A DNA stretch of 49,516 nt from an uncultured Eubacteriales bacterium (GTDB taxonomy: Bacteria; Bacillota; Clostridia; Peptostreptococcales; Anaerovoracaceae), in contig CACYQX010000008.1 in the NCBI GenBank assembly GCA_902776725.1, positions 1 to 49,516 on the forward strand, given 5' to 3'. Of the stretch, positions 15,565 to 24,339 are shown one piece after another. The notes under the pieces are model-generated. The model was not told the origin of the DNA. It did not search any database and saw nothing but the letters and a program-made list of their open reading frames with translations. How positions within the stretch are numbered: the first letter of the stretch is position 1; each line of letters starts with the position of its first letter. The translations under genes and the position numbers were made by a program.

Positions 15565-16737
15565 ATGAGAGAAGTATATTTGGATTATTCCGCAACCACG
15601 CCGGTCAAAGAGGACGTCTTCAAGGAGATGGTTCCTTTTTTCTGCGAAAGATATGGAAACGCATCAAGTCTATATACGCCCGGGCTCGACGCCAAGCGCG
15701 CAATAGACAATGCCCGCGAGCAGCTTGCGGCACTTATAAACGCCAATCCTCAGGAGGTATTCTTTACCGGCTGTGGATCCGAATCTGACAACTGGGTGCT
15801 CCTTCAGGTTGCGGATGCCCTTAAAGATAAGGGAAACCATATTATAACTACGGCAACCGAGCATCATGCCATACTCCATACCTGCGAATATCTAGAGAAG
15901 CACGGATTTGAAGTTACTTATCTAGGAGTCGACGAACAGGGAAGACTTAACCCCGAGGACTTTGAAAAGGCAATTACAGAGAAGACCATACTTGCAAGCA
16001 TCATGATGGTAAATAACGAGATTGGAACCGTGCATCCGATAAAGGAACTTGCGGCTATCGCCAAGAACAGAGGAGTACTCTTCCACACGGACGCTGTCCA
16101 GGCGCTCGGAAACGTGCCGATTGATGTAAAAGATATGAACGTCGACTTCCTCTCGATGTCTGCTCATAAGATTTACGGACCAAAGGGAGTAGGTGCGCTC
16201 TATATAAGAAAAGGTGTTAGAATTCCAAACCTGCTGCACGGCGGAGCTCAGGAGATGGGCAAGCGCGCGGGTACGGAGAATGTTCCCGGAATCGTAGGAT
16301 TTGGAAAGGCCGCAGAACTCGCGAGAGTGAATTTTGATCAGCATGTCAAACATCTCACGGAGCTCAGGGACTATCTTGCCAAGAGAATTACGGAAGAGAT
16401 TCCCGATGTATTCATAAACGGTACTATGGAGGAGAGACACCCCGGAAACCTGAATATAACCTTCAAGTATATCGAGGGTGAGTCCATACTCCTAAAGCTC
16501 GATATGCATCATATCTGCGTTTCCACGGGATCTGCATGCTCATCCAAGTCGCTTAAGCCGTCGCATGTTCTTGCGGCTCTAGGCGTTTCGGACGAACTTA
16601 TCCACGGAACAGTGAGATTCTCTATAGGAGATTTCACGACCAGGGAAGATATAGATTATGTAATGGATGCCCTGAAGCAAGAGGTTGAATGGCTGAGGGA
16701 GCTTTCACCGCTCGGCCCGAACAAAGGCTGGAACTAA
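15565..16737 (+). CDS. nifS: Cysteine desulfurase (NifS/IscS type)
   Basis: A 390-residue PLP enzyme that takes sulfur from cysteine as an enzyme-bound persulfide for Fe-S cluster assembly. It begins with the family signature Y-L-D-Y-S-A-T-T-P-V. The PLP lysine lies in S-A-H-K-I-Y-G-P-K-G near residue 200, and the catalytic cysteine in S-T-G-S-A-C-S-S-K near 325, on the longer flexible loop of NifS/IscS enzymes. I chose ATG 15565 (GGAG 6 bases upstream, conserved start M-R-E-V-Y-L-D-Y); a TTG 21 bases earlier is less likely. nifU follows after 10 bases, forming a minimal two-gene assembly unit, which fits the many Fe-S enzymes of an anaerobe. Confidence 0.95.
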   Translation: MREVYLDYSATTPVKEDVFKEMVPFFCERYGNASSLYTPGLDAKRAIDNAREQLAALINANPQEVFFTGCGSESDNWVLLQVADALKDKGNHIITTATEHHAILHTCEYLEKHGFEVTYLGVDEQGRLNPEDFEKAITEKTILASIMMVNNEIGTVHPIKELAAIAKNRGVLFHTDAVQALGNVPIDVKDMNVDFLSMSAHKIYGPKGVGALYIRKGVRIPNLLHGGAQEMGKRAGTENVPGIVGFGKAAELARVNFDQHVKHLTELRDYLAKRITEEIPDVFINGTMEERHPGNLNITFKYIEGESILLKLDMHHICVSTGSACSSKSLKPSHVLAALGVSDELIHGTVRFSIGDFTTREDIDYVMDALKQEVEWLRELSPLGPNKGWN

Positions 16738-16747
16738 GGAGGATATA

Positions 16748-17194
16748 ATGGGACTTTATAACGATACCGTAATGGACAATTTTATCAATCCAAAGAACGT
16801 CGGAGAAATTGAGAATCCGGACGGAGTTGGCGTATACGGAAGCCCGGTATGCGGCGATATGATGCAGATGCATATCAAGGTCGATGAAAACGATGTAATA
16901 ACCGACTGCAAATTCAAGACCTTCGGTTGTGGCAGCGCAATAGCCAGTTCCAGCATGGCAACCCAGATGATTATAGGAAAAACAGTGGACGAGGCGCTTG
17001 CCATCACCAATAAGGACGTGGTGGATGAGCTCGGAGGCCTTCCGCCTGTAAAAATCCATTGCTCTGTCCTCGCAGACCATGCGATAAAGGCCGCAATTTA
17101 TGACTATGCACAGAAAAACGGCAAGACATATAAGGGGCTTGAGGGCTTCGATCCGAATGCCGACGAGGACGACCACGAGAGCTGTGAAGTCTAG
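16748..17194 (+). CDS. nifU: Fe-S cluster scaffold protein (NifU N-terminal/IscU type)
   Basis: A 148-residue scaffold with the three cluster-binding cysteines: C35 in V-C-G-D, C61 in F-G-C-G-S-A and C104 in H-C-S-V-L-A. The conserved L-P-P-V-K segment lies just before the last cysteine. It accepts sulfur from NifS, builds a [2Fe-2S] cluster and passes it on. The C-terminal NifU (thioredoxin-like) domain is absent, as in most Clostridia. The gene is preceded by AAGGAGG and is clearly cotranscribed with nifS. A promoter for the next gene overlaps its stop codon. Confidence 0.95.
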   Translation: MGLYNDTVMDNFINPKNVGEIENPDGVGVYGSPVCGDMMQMHIKVDENDVITDCKFKTFGCGSAIASSSMATQMIIGKTVDEALAITNKDVVDELGGLPPVKIHCSVLADHAIKAAIYDYAQKNGKTYKGLEGFDPNADEDDHESCEV

Positions 17195-17220
17195 ACATTT
17201 AGCGGTTTTTGGGGTATAAT
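17192..17220 (+). promoter_or_regulatory. Promoter overlapping the nifU stop codon
   Basis: TAGACA at 17192-17197, whose TAG is the nifU stop, a 17-base spacer and a perfect TATAAT at 17215-17220. The predicted start is near 17227, about 60 bases before the phosphohexomutase gene. Confidence 0.7.
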
Positions 17221-17241
17221 ACCCAAGGCTTTGATTCTGCA

Positions 17242-17272
17242 CGGTAGCGCCAAAGCGCTGCCGTTATTTTTT
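17242..17272 (+). terminator. Terminator/attenuator-like hairpin in the pgm leader
   Basis: A 9-bp stem CGGTAGCGC/GCGCTGCCG (17242-17250 with 17255-17263, one G-T pair), a CAAA loop and TTATTTTTT. It can end nifU transcripts, but it also lies downstream of the new promoter, so transcripts for the next gene must pass it. Confidence 0.8.
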
Positions 17273-17286
17273 AGTAATAGAGAGAA

Positions 17287-18939
17287 ATGCAAGAATTATT
17301 GGACAAGGGTTTAATTGAATACGAAAGATGGCTTGAGGAGACTTCAGATGACCTCTATATGCAGCATGAGCTCATGGAGCTAAAGGGCAACAAAGAGGAA
17401 ATCGCCAACTGTTTCTGCACAGAGCTTAAGTTCGGAACCTCCGGAATCCGCGGCATAATGGGCCCGGGACCCGGAAGGCTAAATATTTACGTTATCAGAA
17501 AGATTACGCAGGGGTTTGCAAACTACCTAAAGACCCTAAAAAGGCCGATTTCCATAGTAATTGCATACGACGGAAGAAGGTTCTCCAAGGTCTTTGCGGA
17601 AGAGACCGCTGCTGTTCTTTCGGGAAACGGAATCAAGACATTTATCTTTGATGAAATAACTCCGGTTCCGGTGCTTTCATATTCGATAAGCAAGCTCGAA
17701 TGCGACTACGGCATTGTCATTACGGCGAGCCATAACGCATGCATATTCAACGGCTACAAGGTCTATAACGCGGACGGATATCAGCTCGTGGGAGAAGAGA
17801 CTGAACTCATAATCGGTGAAATCGAGAAATGCGACTTCTTCTCGGGTATAAGGCGTAAGTCTGAAGAAGTAATCACCATAGACGACAGCATTCACAACGA
17901 GTATCTCGGGGATGCGCTCAGACTCACGGGAGGGCTCGTAAAGAACAGCCCGCCAACACTGAAAATCGTATATACACCGCTTAACGGAGCCGGAAATAAG
18001 CTTACTAGGAAGCTTTTGGACGGGCTCGGATTCCCAAATGTTTACGTCGTTCCTTCCCAGGAGAATCAGGACGAGAATTTTACAACCTGTAAAGCTCCAA
18101 ACCCGGAGAGGCTGACGGCTTATAACGAGGCTTTTAAGGTTCTCGATGAAACGGATAGCGATATCATAATAGCTACCGACCCGGACAGCGATAGGGTCGG
18201 AGCTGCGCTCATACATAACGGAACAAAGAGGCTGCTCACGGGAAACCAGCTGGGAATTTTGATGCTGGATCATCTTGTGGAGGAAAGACCGCCAAAGGGC
18301 AATCAGAATTGCTATCGAAGCATCGTATCTACGCCGCTCTTTGACAGAATCGCGGAATCGAGCGGGTTAAACGTTACGACTACACTTACGGGATTCAAAT
18401 ACATCGGAGAAGCGATAGCCGAGATGATGCACGAAGGAAGGGAAGAGGAGTTCTACTTCGGCTTTGAAGAGAGCAACGGATTCCTCATCTCGCCGTTCAT
18501 AAGGGATAAGGACGGAATTACCTCTGCAGCGGTAATAGCCGCGATGGCTGCCAAGCAGAAGGCAAGGGGCATGGACCTAATCGACCATCTCGAGGAAATC
18601 TATGCGGATTACGGACTTCTCCTCGACAGATCGAGGAGCTTCACGTTTGAGGGACTTGCAGGCCAAGAAACCATGAGCGAAATCATGGATTATATTCGTG
18701 GCCTTAACGATAATATCGGCGAGCTATACATCGAAGACAAGACGGATTATCTCTATGATGACACAGGTCTTCCGCTCGCGGACGTCGTGCGCTTTGACAT
18801 GGACGACGGAAGCACTTTGATAATCAGGCCCTCGGGAACCGAACCAAAGGTAAAGGTTTATATGTTCCTCTCGGATCCTGTTTCGCCGATCGATCGAGAG
18901 ATAGTAAAGATTTTTGAACAGTTCAAACAAGAACAGTAG
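17287..18939 (+). CDS. Phospho-sugar mutase (phosphoglucomutase/phosphomannomutase family)
   Basis: A 550-residue alpha-D-phosphohexomutase of the long PgcA type. Motifs in order: K-F-G-T-S-G-I-R-G near residue 50; the active-site serine loop T-A-S-H-N near 150 (here followed by A-C-I-F-N-G-Y rather than the usual P-x-x-Y-N-G-Y); the metal-binding D-P-D-S-D-R near 300; the sugar-binding F-G-F-E-E-S-N-G near 400; and the phosphate-binding R-P-S-G-T-E-P-K near 520. It interconverts hexose 1- and 6-phosphates for glycogen or cell envelope sugars; glucose versus mannose preference cannot be told from sequence. The Shine-Dalgarno sequence is weak (AGAGAGA). Confident family call, open substrate. 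Confidence 0.92.
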   Translation: MQELLDKGLIEYERWLEETSDDLYMQHELMELKGNKEEIANCFCTELKFGTSGIRGIMGPGPGRLNIYVIRKITQGFANYLKTLKRPISIVIAYDGRRFSKVFAEETAAVLSGNGIKTFIFDEITPVPVLSYSISKLECDYGIVITASHNACIFNGYKVYNADGYQLVGEETELIIGEIEKCDFFSGIRRKSEEVITIDDSIHNEYLGDALRLTGGLVKNSPPTLKIVYTPLNGAGNKLTRKLLDGLGFPNVYVVPSQENQDENFTTCKAPNPERLTAYNEAFKVLDETDSDIIIATDPDSDRVGAALIHNGTKRLLTGNQLGILMLDHLVEERPPKGNQNCYRSIVSTPLFDRIAESSGLNVTTTLTGFKYIGEAIAEMMHEGREEEFYFGFEESNGFLISPFIRDKDGITSAAVIAAMAAKQKARGMDLIDHLEEIYADYGLLLDRSRSFTFEGLAGQETMSEIMDYIRGLNDNIGELYIEDKTDYLYDDTGLPLADVVRFDMDDGSTLIIRPSGTEPKVKVYMFLSDPVSPIDREIVKIFEQFKQEQ

Positions 18940-18951
18940 GAGGATATATTC

Positions 18952-21546
18952 GTGGAAAAAATGGGACTTAATGAACTGAGAAAGGCCTTTTTGGATTTCT
19001 ATGTTTCAAAGGAGCATTATAAGGCGCCAAGCGCACCGCTGATTCCTGAAGCGGGAGACAAATCTCTTTTGATAATCAACTCCGGAATGGCACCCCTAAA
19101 GAAATACTTTTCCGGACAAGAAGTTCCTCCGGCAAAGCGCATGACCACATGCCAAAAATGCGTAAGAACAGGCGATATCGAAAACGTCGGCAAGACGAGC
19201 CGCCACGGAACATTCTTTGAAATGCTCGGAAACTTTTCTTTTGGCGACTATTTCAAAAAAGAAACTCTGACATGGGGAATGGAATTCATAAGAGAAGTCC
19301 TCAAAATGCCTACGGACAGACTTTGGGCAACCGTATATAAGGATGACGACGATGCCTATAATATCTGGAAAGAACTCGGCATGCCCGAGGACAGAATAGT
19401 GAGACTCGGAAAAGAAGATAACTTCTGGGAAATAGGTCTTGGCCCATGCGGTCCGGATTCCGAGATATTCTACGATAGAGGAGAGGCCTTTGGTTGCGGA
19501 AAACCGGATTGCAAGCCAGGCTGCGACTGCGACAGATACGTCGAGTTCTGGAATCACGTATTCACTCAGTTCTCAAAGGAAGAAGACGGCAGCTATTCCG
19601 ATCTTGCGCATCCTAATATCGATACGGGCATGGGTCTCGAGAGAATCGCCTGCATAATGCAGGGGGTAGATTCCATCTTTGATATCGACACAATTAGATA
19701 TATTCTCGACGGAGTCCTTGAGGTTTCCGGAAAGGAATACGAAAAAGACGGAACCGAAACGAGCGACGTATCCATCAGAATCATAACCGACCACCTGAGG
19801 TCGATGGTATTTATGATCGGCGACGGAATTCTTCCTTCAAACGAGGGAAGGGGCTATGTCTTAAGAAGGCTTATTAGACGCGCCGCAAGACACGGAAGAC
19901 TTATAGGAATCGAAGATGCATTCCTTTCCAAGCTTGCCGACAGGGTTATCGCTGTATCGGGAGAAGCGTATCCTGAACTGGTTGAGAAGCAGGAACTCAT
20001 CAAGAGAATCATTTCCATCGAGGAGGAGAAATTTGCTCAGACTCTCGACCAGGGAATCGAGATTATCGGTGAATACATTGCCGATATGAAGGCTTCCGGT
20101 GAAACTGTCTTAAAGGGCGAGCTTGCGTTTAAGCTTTACGATACATATGGATTCCCGGTGGAAGTTACAGAGGAGATTCTCGCAGAAGAAGGCTTCATGC
20201 TCGATATGGAGGGATTTAATGCAAATATGAGCCTCCAGCGCGAAACCGCAAGAAAAGGCCGTAAAACAGACGATGAAGAAGGCTGGAAGGGAGCTTCCAA
20301 TCTTGATATTCCTCAGACCGAATTCCTCGGCTATGAGACTCTTACTTCGGAGAGCAAAGCTCTCGCGGTTGAAACCGATGACGAAAAGACAGTCATCTAC
20401 CTCGACGCGACACCTTTCTACGCGGAAAGCGGGGGACAGGTTTACGATACAGGTGTTATGTCAACCGATAGCGCAAAAGCTAAGGTAGTTGGAGTCACAA
20501 AACAGGGTGGAAGGTTCGCTCATATGCTCTCGGAAGTCGAGGGTGAATTCAAAACAGGCGATACTGTTTTCTGTGAGGTTGACAGAACGAGGAGAAACAG
20601 AATAGCAAGAAACCATACTGCCACGCATCTTCTGCAGGCAGCCCTAAGAAACGTTCTGGGTACTCATGTTCAGCAGTCCGGTTCATCCGTAAACGACAAA
20701 GTTCTTCGCTTTGACTTCACGCATTTTGAAGCGATGTCCGAGGCGGAAATAAGCGCTATTGAGTCCATGGTCAACCAGAAGATAGAGGAGTTCCTTCAGG
20801 TAAGCGTTCAGGAGACAGATATGGCCGGCGCCAACAAACTTGGGGCCATGGCACTCTTCGGAGAGAAGTACGGCGACACCGTGAGAGTGGTAAGCTGCGG
20901 GGATTTCAGCGTTGAACTCTGTGGCGGTACCCACGTTTCCAATACGGGTGAAATAGGCGCATTTAGAATTCTTTCGGAATCGGGAATTGCGTCGGGTGTA
21001 AGAAGAATCGAAGCTGTAACAGCTTCCGGAATTCTCGAAAACTATATCGGAGAAGTCGAGAGAAGCGCGACGCTCTCATCGATGCTCAAGACAACTCCGG
21101 ACCAGCTCGTCCAAAAGACGGAAAACCTGATGTCTTCGCTTCGCGCCGCAAACAGCGAGCTCGATCACTATAAGCAGAAAGAGATGGGCGACTCGGTTTC
21201 GACATTCATCGATAGCGCAGACAATGTCAATGGAATCACTTTGATCACAAAGAGACTTGATGGCGCGACTACCGACGATATGAGAAGCCTGTCGGATACT
21301 ATAAAGGAGAAGGCTAAGTCCGTGGCTATGGTCTTTGCCGCCGTAAACGAGGACAAGGTAACCTTCCTGGTATCGCTTTCCGATGACCTTGTGGAGAAGG
21401 GTCTCCATGCCGGAAATATTGTAAAGGAAGTCGCAAAGGTTGCCGGTGGCGGCGGTGGCGGAAAAGCCAATATGGCGCAGGCCGGAGCCAAGGATATCAG
21501 CAAAATTGATGAAGCATTTTCTGTTGCTAAAGCGCTGATTAAGTAG
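18952..21546 (+). CDS. alaS: Alanine-tRNA ligase
   Basis: An 864-residue AlaRS. It has an N-terminal class II catalytic core (R-K-A-F-L-D-F at the start; G-D-G-I-L-P-S-N-E-G-R-G-Y-V-L-R-R near 285), an editing domain with H555-T-A-T-H559 and the C657-G-G-T-H661 zinc motif, and a C-terminal DHHA1/C-Ala region with a glycine-rich G-G-G-G-G-G-K stretch. It charges tRNA-Ala and removes mischarged Ser or Gly. GTG 18952 is chosen because AGGAGG (18938-18943) is 8 bases away; the ATG at 18961 would be 17 away. Only 12 bases separate it from the preceding gene, so there is no T-box leader and regulation must come from upstream. Confidence 0.97.
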   Translation: MEKMGLNELRKAFLDFYVSKEHYKAPSAPLIPEAGDKSLLIINSGMAPLKKYFSGQEVPPAKRMTTCQKCVRTGDIENVGKTSRHGTFFEMLGNFSFGDYFKKETLTWGMEFIREVLKMPTDRLWATVYKDDDDAYNIWKELGMPEDRIVRLGKEDNFWEIGLGPCGPDSEIFYDRGEAFGCGKPDCKPGCDCDRYVEFWNHVFTQFSKEEDGSYSDLAHPNIDTGMGLERIACIMQGVDSIFDIDTIRYILDGVLEVSGKEYEKDGTETSDVSIRIITDHLRSMVFMIGDGILPSNEGRGYVLRRLIRRAARHGRLIGIEDAFLSKLADRVIAVSGEAYPELVEKQELIKRIISIEEEKFAQTLDQGIEIIGEYIADMKASGETVLKGELAFKLYDTYGFPVEVTEEILAEEGFMLDMEGFNANMSLQRETARKGRKTDDEEGWKGASNLDIPQTEFLGYETLTSESKALAVETDDEKTVIYLDATPFYAESGGQVYDTGVMSTDSAKAKVVGVTKQGGRFAHMLSEVEGEFKTGDTVFCEVDRTRRNRIARNHTATHLLQAALRNVLGTHVQQSGSSVNDKVLRFDFTHFEAMSEAEISAIESMVNQKIEEFLQVSVQETDMAGANKLGAMALFGEKYGDTVRVVSCGDFSVELCGGTHVSNTGEIGAFRILSESGIASGVRRIEAVTASGILENYIGEVERSATLSSMLKTTPDQLVQKTENLMSSLRAANSELDHYKQKEMGDSVSTFIDSADNVNGITLITKRLDGATTDDMRSLSDTIKEKAKSVAMVFAAVNEDKVTFLVSLSDDLVEKGLHAGNIVKEVAKVAGGGGGGKANMAQAGAKDISKIDEAFSVAKALIK

Positions 21547-21552
21547 TATAAT
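21524..21552 (+). promoter_or_regulatory. Promoter of ireB, overlapping the alaS end
   Basis: TTGCTA at 21524-21529, a 17-base spacer and a perfect TATAAT at 21547-21552, immediately after the alaS stop. The predicted start is about 23 bases before the ireB start codon. Confidence 0.7.
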
Positions 21553-21581
21553 TAGGTAAGTATCTGAAGGGAGGCGTACAC

Positions 21582-21827
21582 ATGGAAAGAAAAACAATCA
21601 TGTTTGATACCACCAAGGTTCAACAGAAAACAACCAGAGAAGTCTTGGAGTCTGTTTACGCTGCTCTTGAAGAGAGAGGCTATAACGGAATTGACCAGAT
21701 GGTAGGATATATTCTGTCCGGCGATCCGTCATATATCACAAGCTATAACAATGCTCGTATGCTCATAAGCAGAATAGACAGAGACGATCTTGTGGAGGAA
21801 ATCCTCAAAGACTATCTACAAAAATAA
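21582..21827 (+). CDS. ireB: IreB family regulatory phosphoprotein (UPF0297)
   Basis: An 81-residue protein matching IreB: F-D-x-T-x-V near residue 8, V-Y-x-A-L-x-E-R-G-Y-N-x-I-x-Q-x-V-G-Y-I-L-S-G-D-P-x-Y-I-x-x-x-x-x-A-R through the middle, and a C-terminal D-x-L-V-E-E-I-L-x-x-Y. In Enterococcus, IreB is a substrate of the PASTA kinase IreK and tempers cephalosporin resistance; the threonines near the N-terminus (T6, T10, T11, T17, T18) could be phosphorylation sites here. alaS-ireB-ruvX is the common Firmicutes order. The Shine-Dalgarno sequence (GGGAGG) is good and the gene has its own promoter. Confidence 0.93.
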   Translation: MERKTIMFDTTKVQQKTTREVLESVYAALEERGYNGIDQMVGYILSGDPSYITSYNNARMLISRIDRDDLVEEILKDYLQK

Positions 21828-21838
21828 TCTAACTATTG

Positions 21839-21864
21839 AAGGCGGGGGTTTTCCCGCCTTTTTT
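21839..21864 (+). terminator. Terminator-like hairpin between ireB and ruvX
   Basis: An 8-bp stem AAGGCGGG/CCCGCCTT (21839-21846 with 21853-21860), a 6-base loop and a T run to 21864. The ruvX start is only 17 bases beyond the T run, so ruvX and the pur genes probably depend on readthrough. Confidence 0.85.
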
Positions 21865-21880
21865 ACTTGATAGGAGATCT

Positions 21881-22378
21881 ATGACAAAGCAAAAAAGAAT
21901 TATGGCCCTCGACGTTGGCGACAAGACCATAGGAATAGCGGTGAGTGATGAGCTCCTGATAACCGCCCAAGGTCTTGAAACCTATGAGCGCATAAGCCTA
22001 AAAAAAGACACGGAATATATACTGGGGCTTATCAAAGAGAAGGAATGTGGCACTTTGGTAATCGGTCTTCCTCTAAACTTGGATGGAACGGATAGCGTCC
22101 AGACCGAGAAGGTGAGAAGCTTCCGCGAGAAGATGGAAAACAAGCTTCGCAGCAACGGCCTTGCGGATATGCAGGTCGATTGGCAGGATGAGAGATATTC
22201 GACGGTAGAGGCGGAAGAAGTTTTGCTCCTTGCCAACCTTTCCAGAGAGGAACGAAAGAAAGTAATAGATAAACAAGCGGCAGTGATTATTCTTCAGAGC
22301 TATATGGACCGCATCGAACATATGAAGGAACATAGTACGGAATCTATAGAAACGGCATCTACATACTTTGATGATTAA
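21881..22378 (+). CDS. ruvX: Holliday junction resolvase-like protein RuvX/YqgF
   Basis: A 165-residue RNase H-fold protein with the YqgF motifs: A-L-D-V-G-D-K-T-I-G-I-A-V-S-D at the N-terminus (first catalytic aspartate), V-I-G-L-P-L-N-L-D-G in the middle, and W-x-D-E-R-Y-S-T-V-E-A near 105. The family is linked to processing of pre-16S rRNA 5' ends and has a Holliday-junction-resolvase-like fold. ATG 21881 follows TAGGAG; the longer upstream reading frame would begin inside the preceding hairpin. In many relatives a DUF1292 gene follows, but here the purine operon starts 15 bases later. Confidence 0.92.
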   Translation: MTKQKRIMALDVGDKTIGIAVSDELLITAQGLETYERISLKKDTEYILGLIKEKECGTLVIGLPLNLDGTDSVQTEKVRSFREKMENKLRSNGLADMQVDWQDERYSTVEAEEVLLLANLSREERKKVIDKQAAVIILQSYMDRIEHMKEHSTESIETASTYFDD

Positions 22379-22393
22379 CGCGAAAGGATGAAT

Positions 22394-22876
22394 ATGAAAA
22401 AGATAGCAATCATTATGGGATCCGATAGCGATCTTCCAATCGTAAAGCAAGCCATAGACACGCTTAAGGAATTTGAAGTTCCGATGGAGGTACGCGTTAT
22501 GTCGGCGCATAGAACGCCTGATGACGTAAGTGCTTTTGCAAAGAATGCAAGAGAGGAAGGCTTTGGTGCGATAATCGCAGCTGCGGGAAAAGCCGCGCAC
22601 CTTGCAGGTGTAATCGCTGCATATACCACGCTTCCGGTAATCGGAATTCCCATTAAGTCGTCGACTCTCGACGGACTCGACGCGCTGCTTTCAACGGTTC
22701 AGATGCCGGGAGGAGTTCCGGTTGCGACAGTAGCGATAGACGGTGCAAAGAACGCAGCGCTGCTCGCCATAGAGATGCTTGCGATAGAAGACGCTGATTT
22801 AGAAAGAAAGTTTATTGCATATCGCGAGAAGCAGAGCGAAGAAGTACGTACCAAAAATTCAAGCATAGATTATTAA
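22394..22876 (+). CDS. purE: N5-carboxyaminoimidazole ribonucleotide mutase
   Basis: A 160-residue class I PurE. The motif G-S-D-S-D-L-P near residue 9 carries the conserved serine/aspartate, S-A-H-R-T-P-D near 37 the catalytic histidine, and G-K-A-A-H-L-A-G-V then P-V-I-G-I-P lie downstream. It converts N5-CAIR to CAIR in purine synthesis; PurK is not in this window. ATG 22394 is preferred over 22388 because the GAAAGGA ribosome binding site ends at 22388. It starts the purine block right after ruvX with no room for a promoter, and no purine riboswitch or PurR box is visible. Confidence 0.95.
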   Translation: MKKIAIIMGSDSDLPIVKQAIDTLKEFEVPMEVRVMSAHRTPDDVSAFAKNAREEGFGAIIAAAGKAAHLAGVIAAYTTLPVIGIPIKSSTLDGLDALLSTVQMPGGVPVATVAIDGAKNAALLAIEMLAIEDADLERKFIAYREKQSEEVRTKNSSIDY

Positions 22877-22903
22877 CGATTTTTAACGAGGTGTTATAAA
22901 CAA

Positions 22904-24331
22904 ATGAGCAATTTAAAAGAAGAATGTGGACTGTTCGGTATTTTTGCAAATGAAACCTGCGACGTTGCGAGCACGGCGTATTATGCGCTCTTTGCTCTTC
23001 AGCACAGAGGTCAAGAAAACTGCGGCATAGTGGTTAACGACGACGGCGTATTCTCAAGCCATAAGGATATAGGCTTGGTAGAGGATGTCTTTATGGCGAG
23101 AGACCTTCAGGAACTTGGCTATGGCAATATGGCGGTGGGCCACGTTCGCTACGGAACGACGGGAATAAACACGCAGTCCAATTCGCAGCCAATGGTAGTA
23201 AACCACCACAAGGGCAGAATGGCTGTTGCGCATAACGGAAACCTCGTTAATTCCTACGAGCTCCGTCAAGAGTTGGAGCTCGAGGGTTCAATCTTTCATT
23301 CAACAAACGACACGGAAGTAATTGCATATATAATCACAAAGGAGAGAATAAAAAGCGCATCTATCGAAGAGGCCGTGGAAAGAGCGATGGATAAGATAGA
23401 GGGAGCATATTCTCTGGTTATCATGTCACCGAGTAAGCTGATTGCCGTTAGAGACAAGCATGGATTCCGACCTCTTTGCTATGGACAGCGTTCGGATGGC
23501 GCATATATAGTGGCTTCCGAAACATGTGCGCTCGACGCGGTTGACGCAAAATACATCCGCGATCTTGAACCGGGTGAAATCGTTGTTTTCAGCAAGGACG
23601 ATGTTAAGTCGATAGACACTCATATGAATACGGCGCCACATAAGATTTGCATATTCGAATATCTGTATTTTGCGAGGCCTGACTCCGTCATCGAGGGCGT
23701 AAGCGTTCATAAGTCCAGAATGAGGGCGGGCGCATGTCTTGCTATGGAGCATCCCGTGCAGGGAGATGTCGTAATCGGCGTTCCGGATTCCGGAATCAGC
23801 GCAGCCATAGGATATGCAGAGCAGTCCGGAATACCTTATGGAATTGGATTTATCAAAAACAAATACATAGGGCGTACTTTTATAGCACCGGGACAGGAAA
23901 ACCGTGAAGACAAGGTTATGATTAAACTCAATGTCCTCAAGGATACCGTAGAAGGTAAGCGCGTAGTCCTCGTCGACGATTCAATTGTTCGCGGAACCAC
24001 GATAGCGCGAATCATAAAACTCGTAAGAGAAGCCGGCGCAACGGAGATTCACGTAATGTCGTCTGCGCCACCATTCATGAATCCTTGCTACTACGGAACG
24101 GATATAGATTCAAAAGAAAACCTTATAGCCTGCAAGATGTCGACGGAAGAAATAGCAAAAGCCGTCGGAGCGGACAGCGTAGGTTATCTTGATATAAATC
24201 ATCTTAATATGCTTCTCGGAACAAAGCCCAATGAAGGATATTGCCACGCATGCTTCAGCGGCGAGTATCCGACGAAGGAACCGGAAGTAACTGCAAAGAA
24301 TAGATTTGAGCAAAAGATTAGCGAGAAATAG
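22904..24331 (+). CDS. purF: Amidophosphoribosyltransferase
   Basis: A 475-residue enzyme for the first committed step of purine synthesis, making phosphoribosylamine from PRPP and glutamine. The glutaminase nucleophile is C8, after a short propeptide M-S-N-L-K-E-E that would be cleaved, as in the Bacillus enzyme. The H-R-G-Q-E-N-C-G-I and R-Y-x-T-T-G blocks follow. The PRPP motif V-V-L-V-D-D-S-I-V-R-G-T-T is near residue 355. The C-terminal cysteines, including Y-C-H-A-C, fit the oxygen-sensitive [4Fe-4S] form, which suits an anaerobe. Confidence 0.97.
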   Translation: MSNLKEECGLFGIFANETCDVASTAYYALFALQHRGQENCGIVVNDDGVFSSHKDIGLVEDVFMARDLQELGYGNMAVGHVRYGTTGINTQSNSQPMVVNHHKGRMAVAHNGNLVNSYELRQELELEGSIFHSTNDTEVIAYIITKERIKSASIEEAVERAMDKIEGAYSLVIMSPSKLIAVRDKHGFRPLCYGQRSDGAYIVASETCALDAVDAKYIRDLEPGEIVVFSKDDVKSIDTHMNTAPHKICIFEYLYFARPDSVIEGVSVHKSRMRAGACLAMEHPVQGDVVIGVPDSGISAAIGYAEQSGIPYGIGFIKNKYIGRTFIAPGQENREDKVMIKLNVLKDTVEGKRVVLVDDSIVRGTTIARIIKLVREAGATEIHVMSSAPPFMNPCYYGTDIDSKENLIACKMSTEEIAKAVGADSVGYLDINHLNMLLGTKPNEGYCHACFSGEYPTKEPEVTAKNRFEQKISEK

Positions 24332-24339
24332 GAGGAGAG

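Noticed and set aside
17677-18273. A 198-codon frame antisense to the phosphohexomutase gene
   Set aside because: Shadow of a confidently identified gene; no motif or start signal.
18930-18952. T-box riboswitch before alaS
   Set aside because: Only 12 bases lie between the upstream stop and the alaS start, so no leader exists.
22379-22393. Purine riboswitch before purE
   Set aside because: The gap is 15 bases, far too short for an aptamer, and ruvX coding sequence precedes it.
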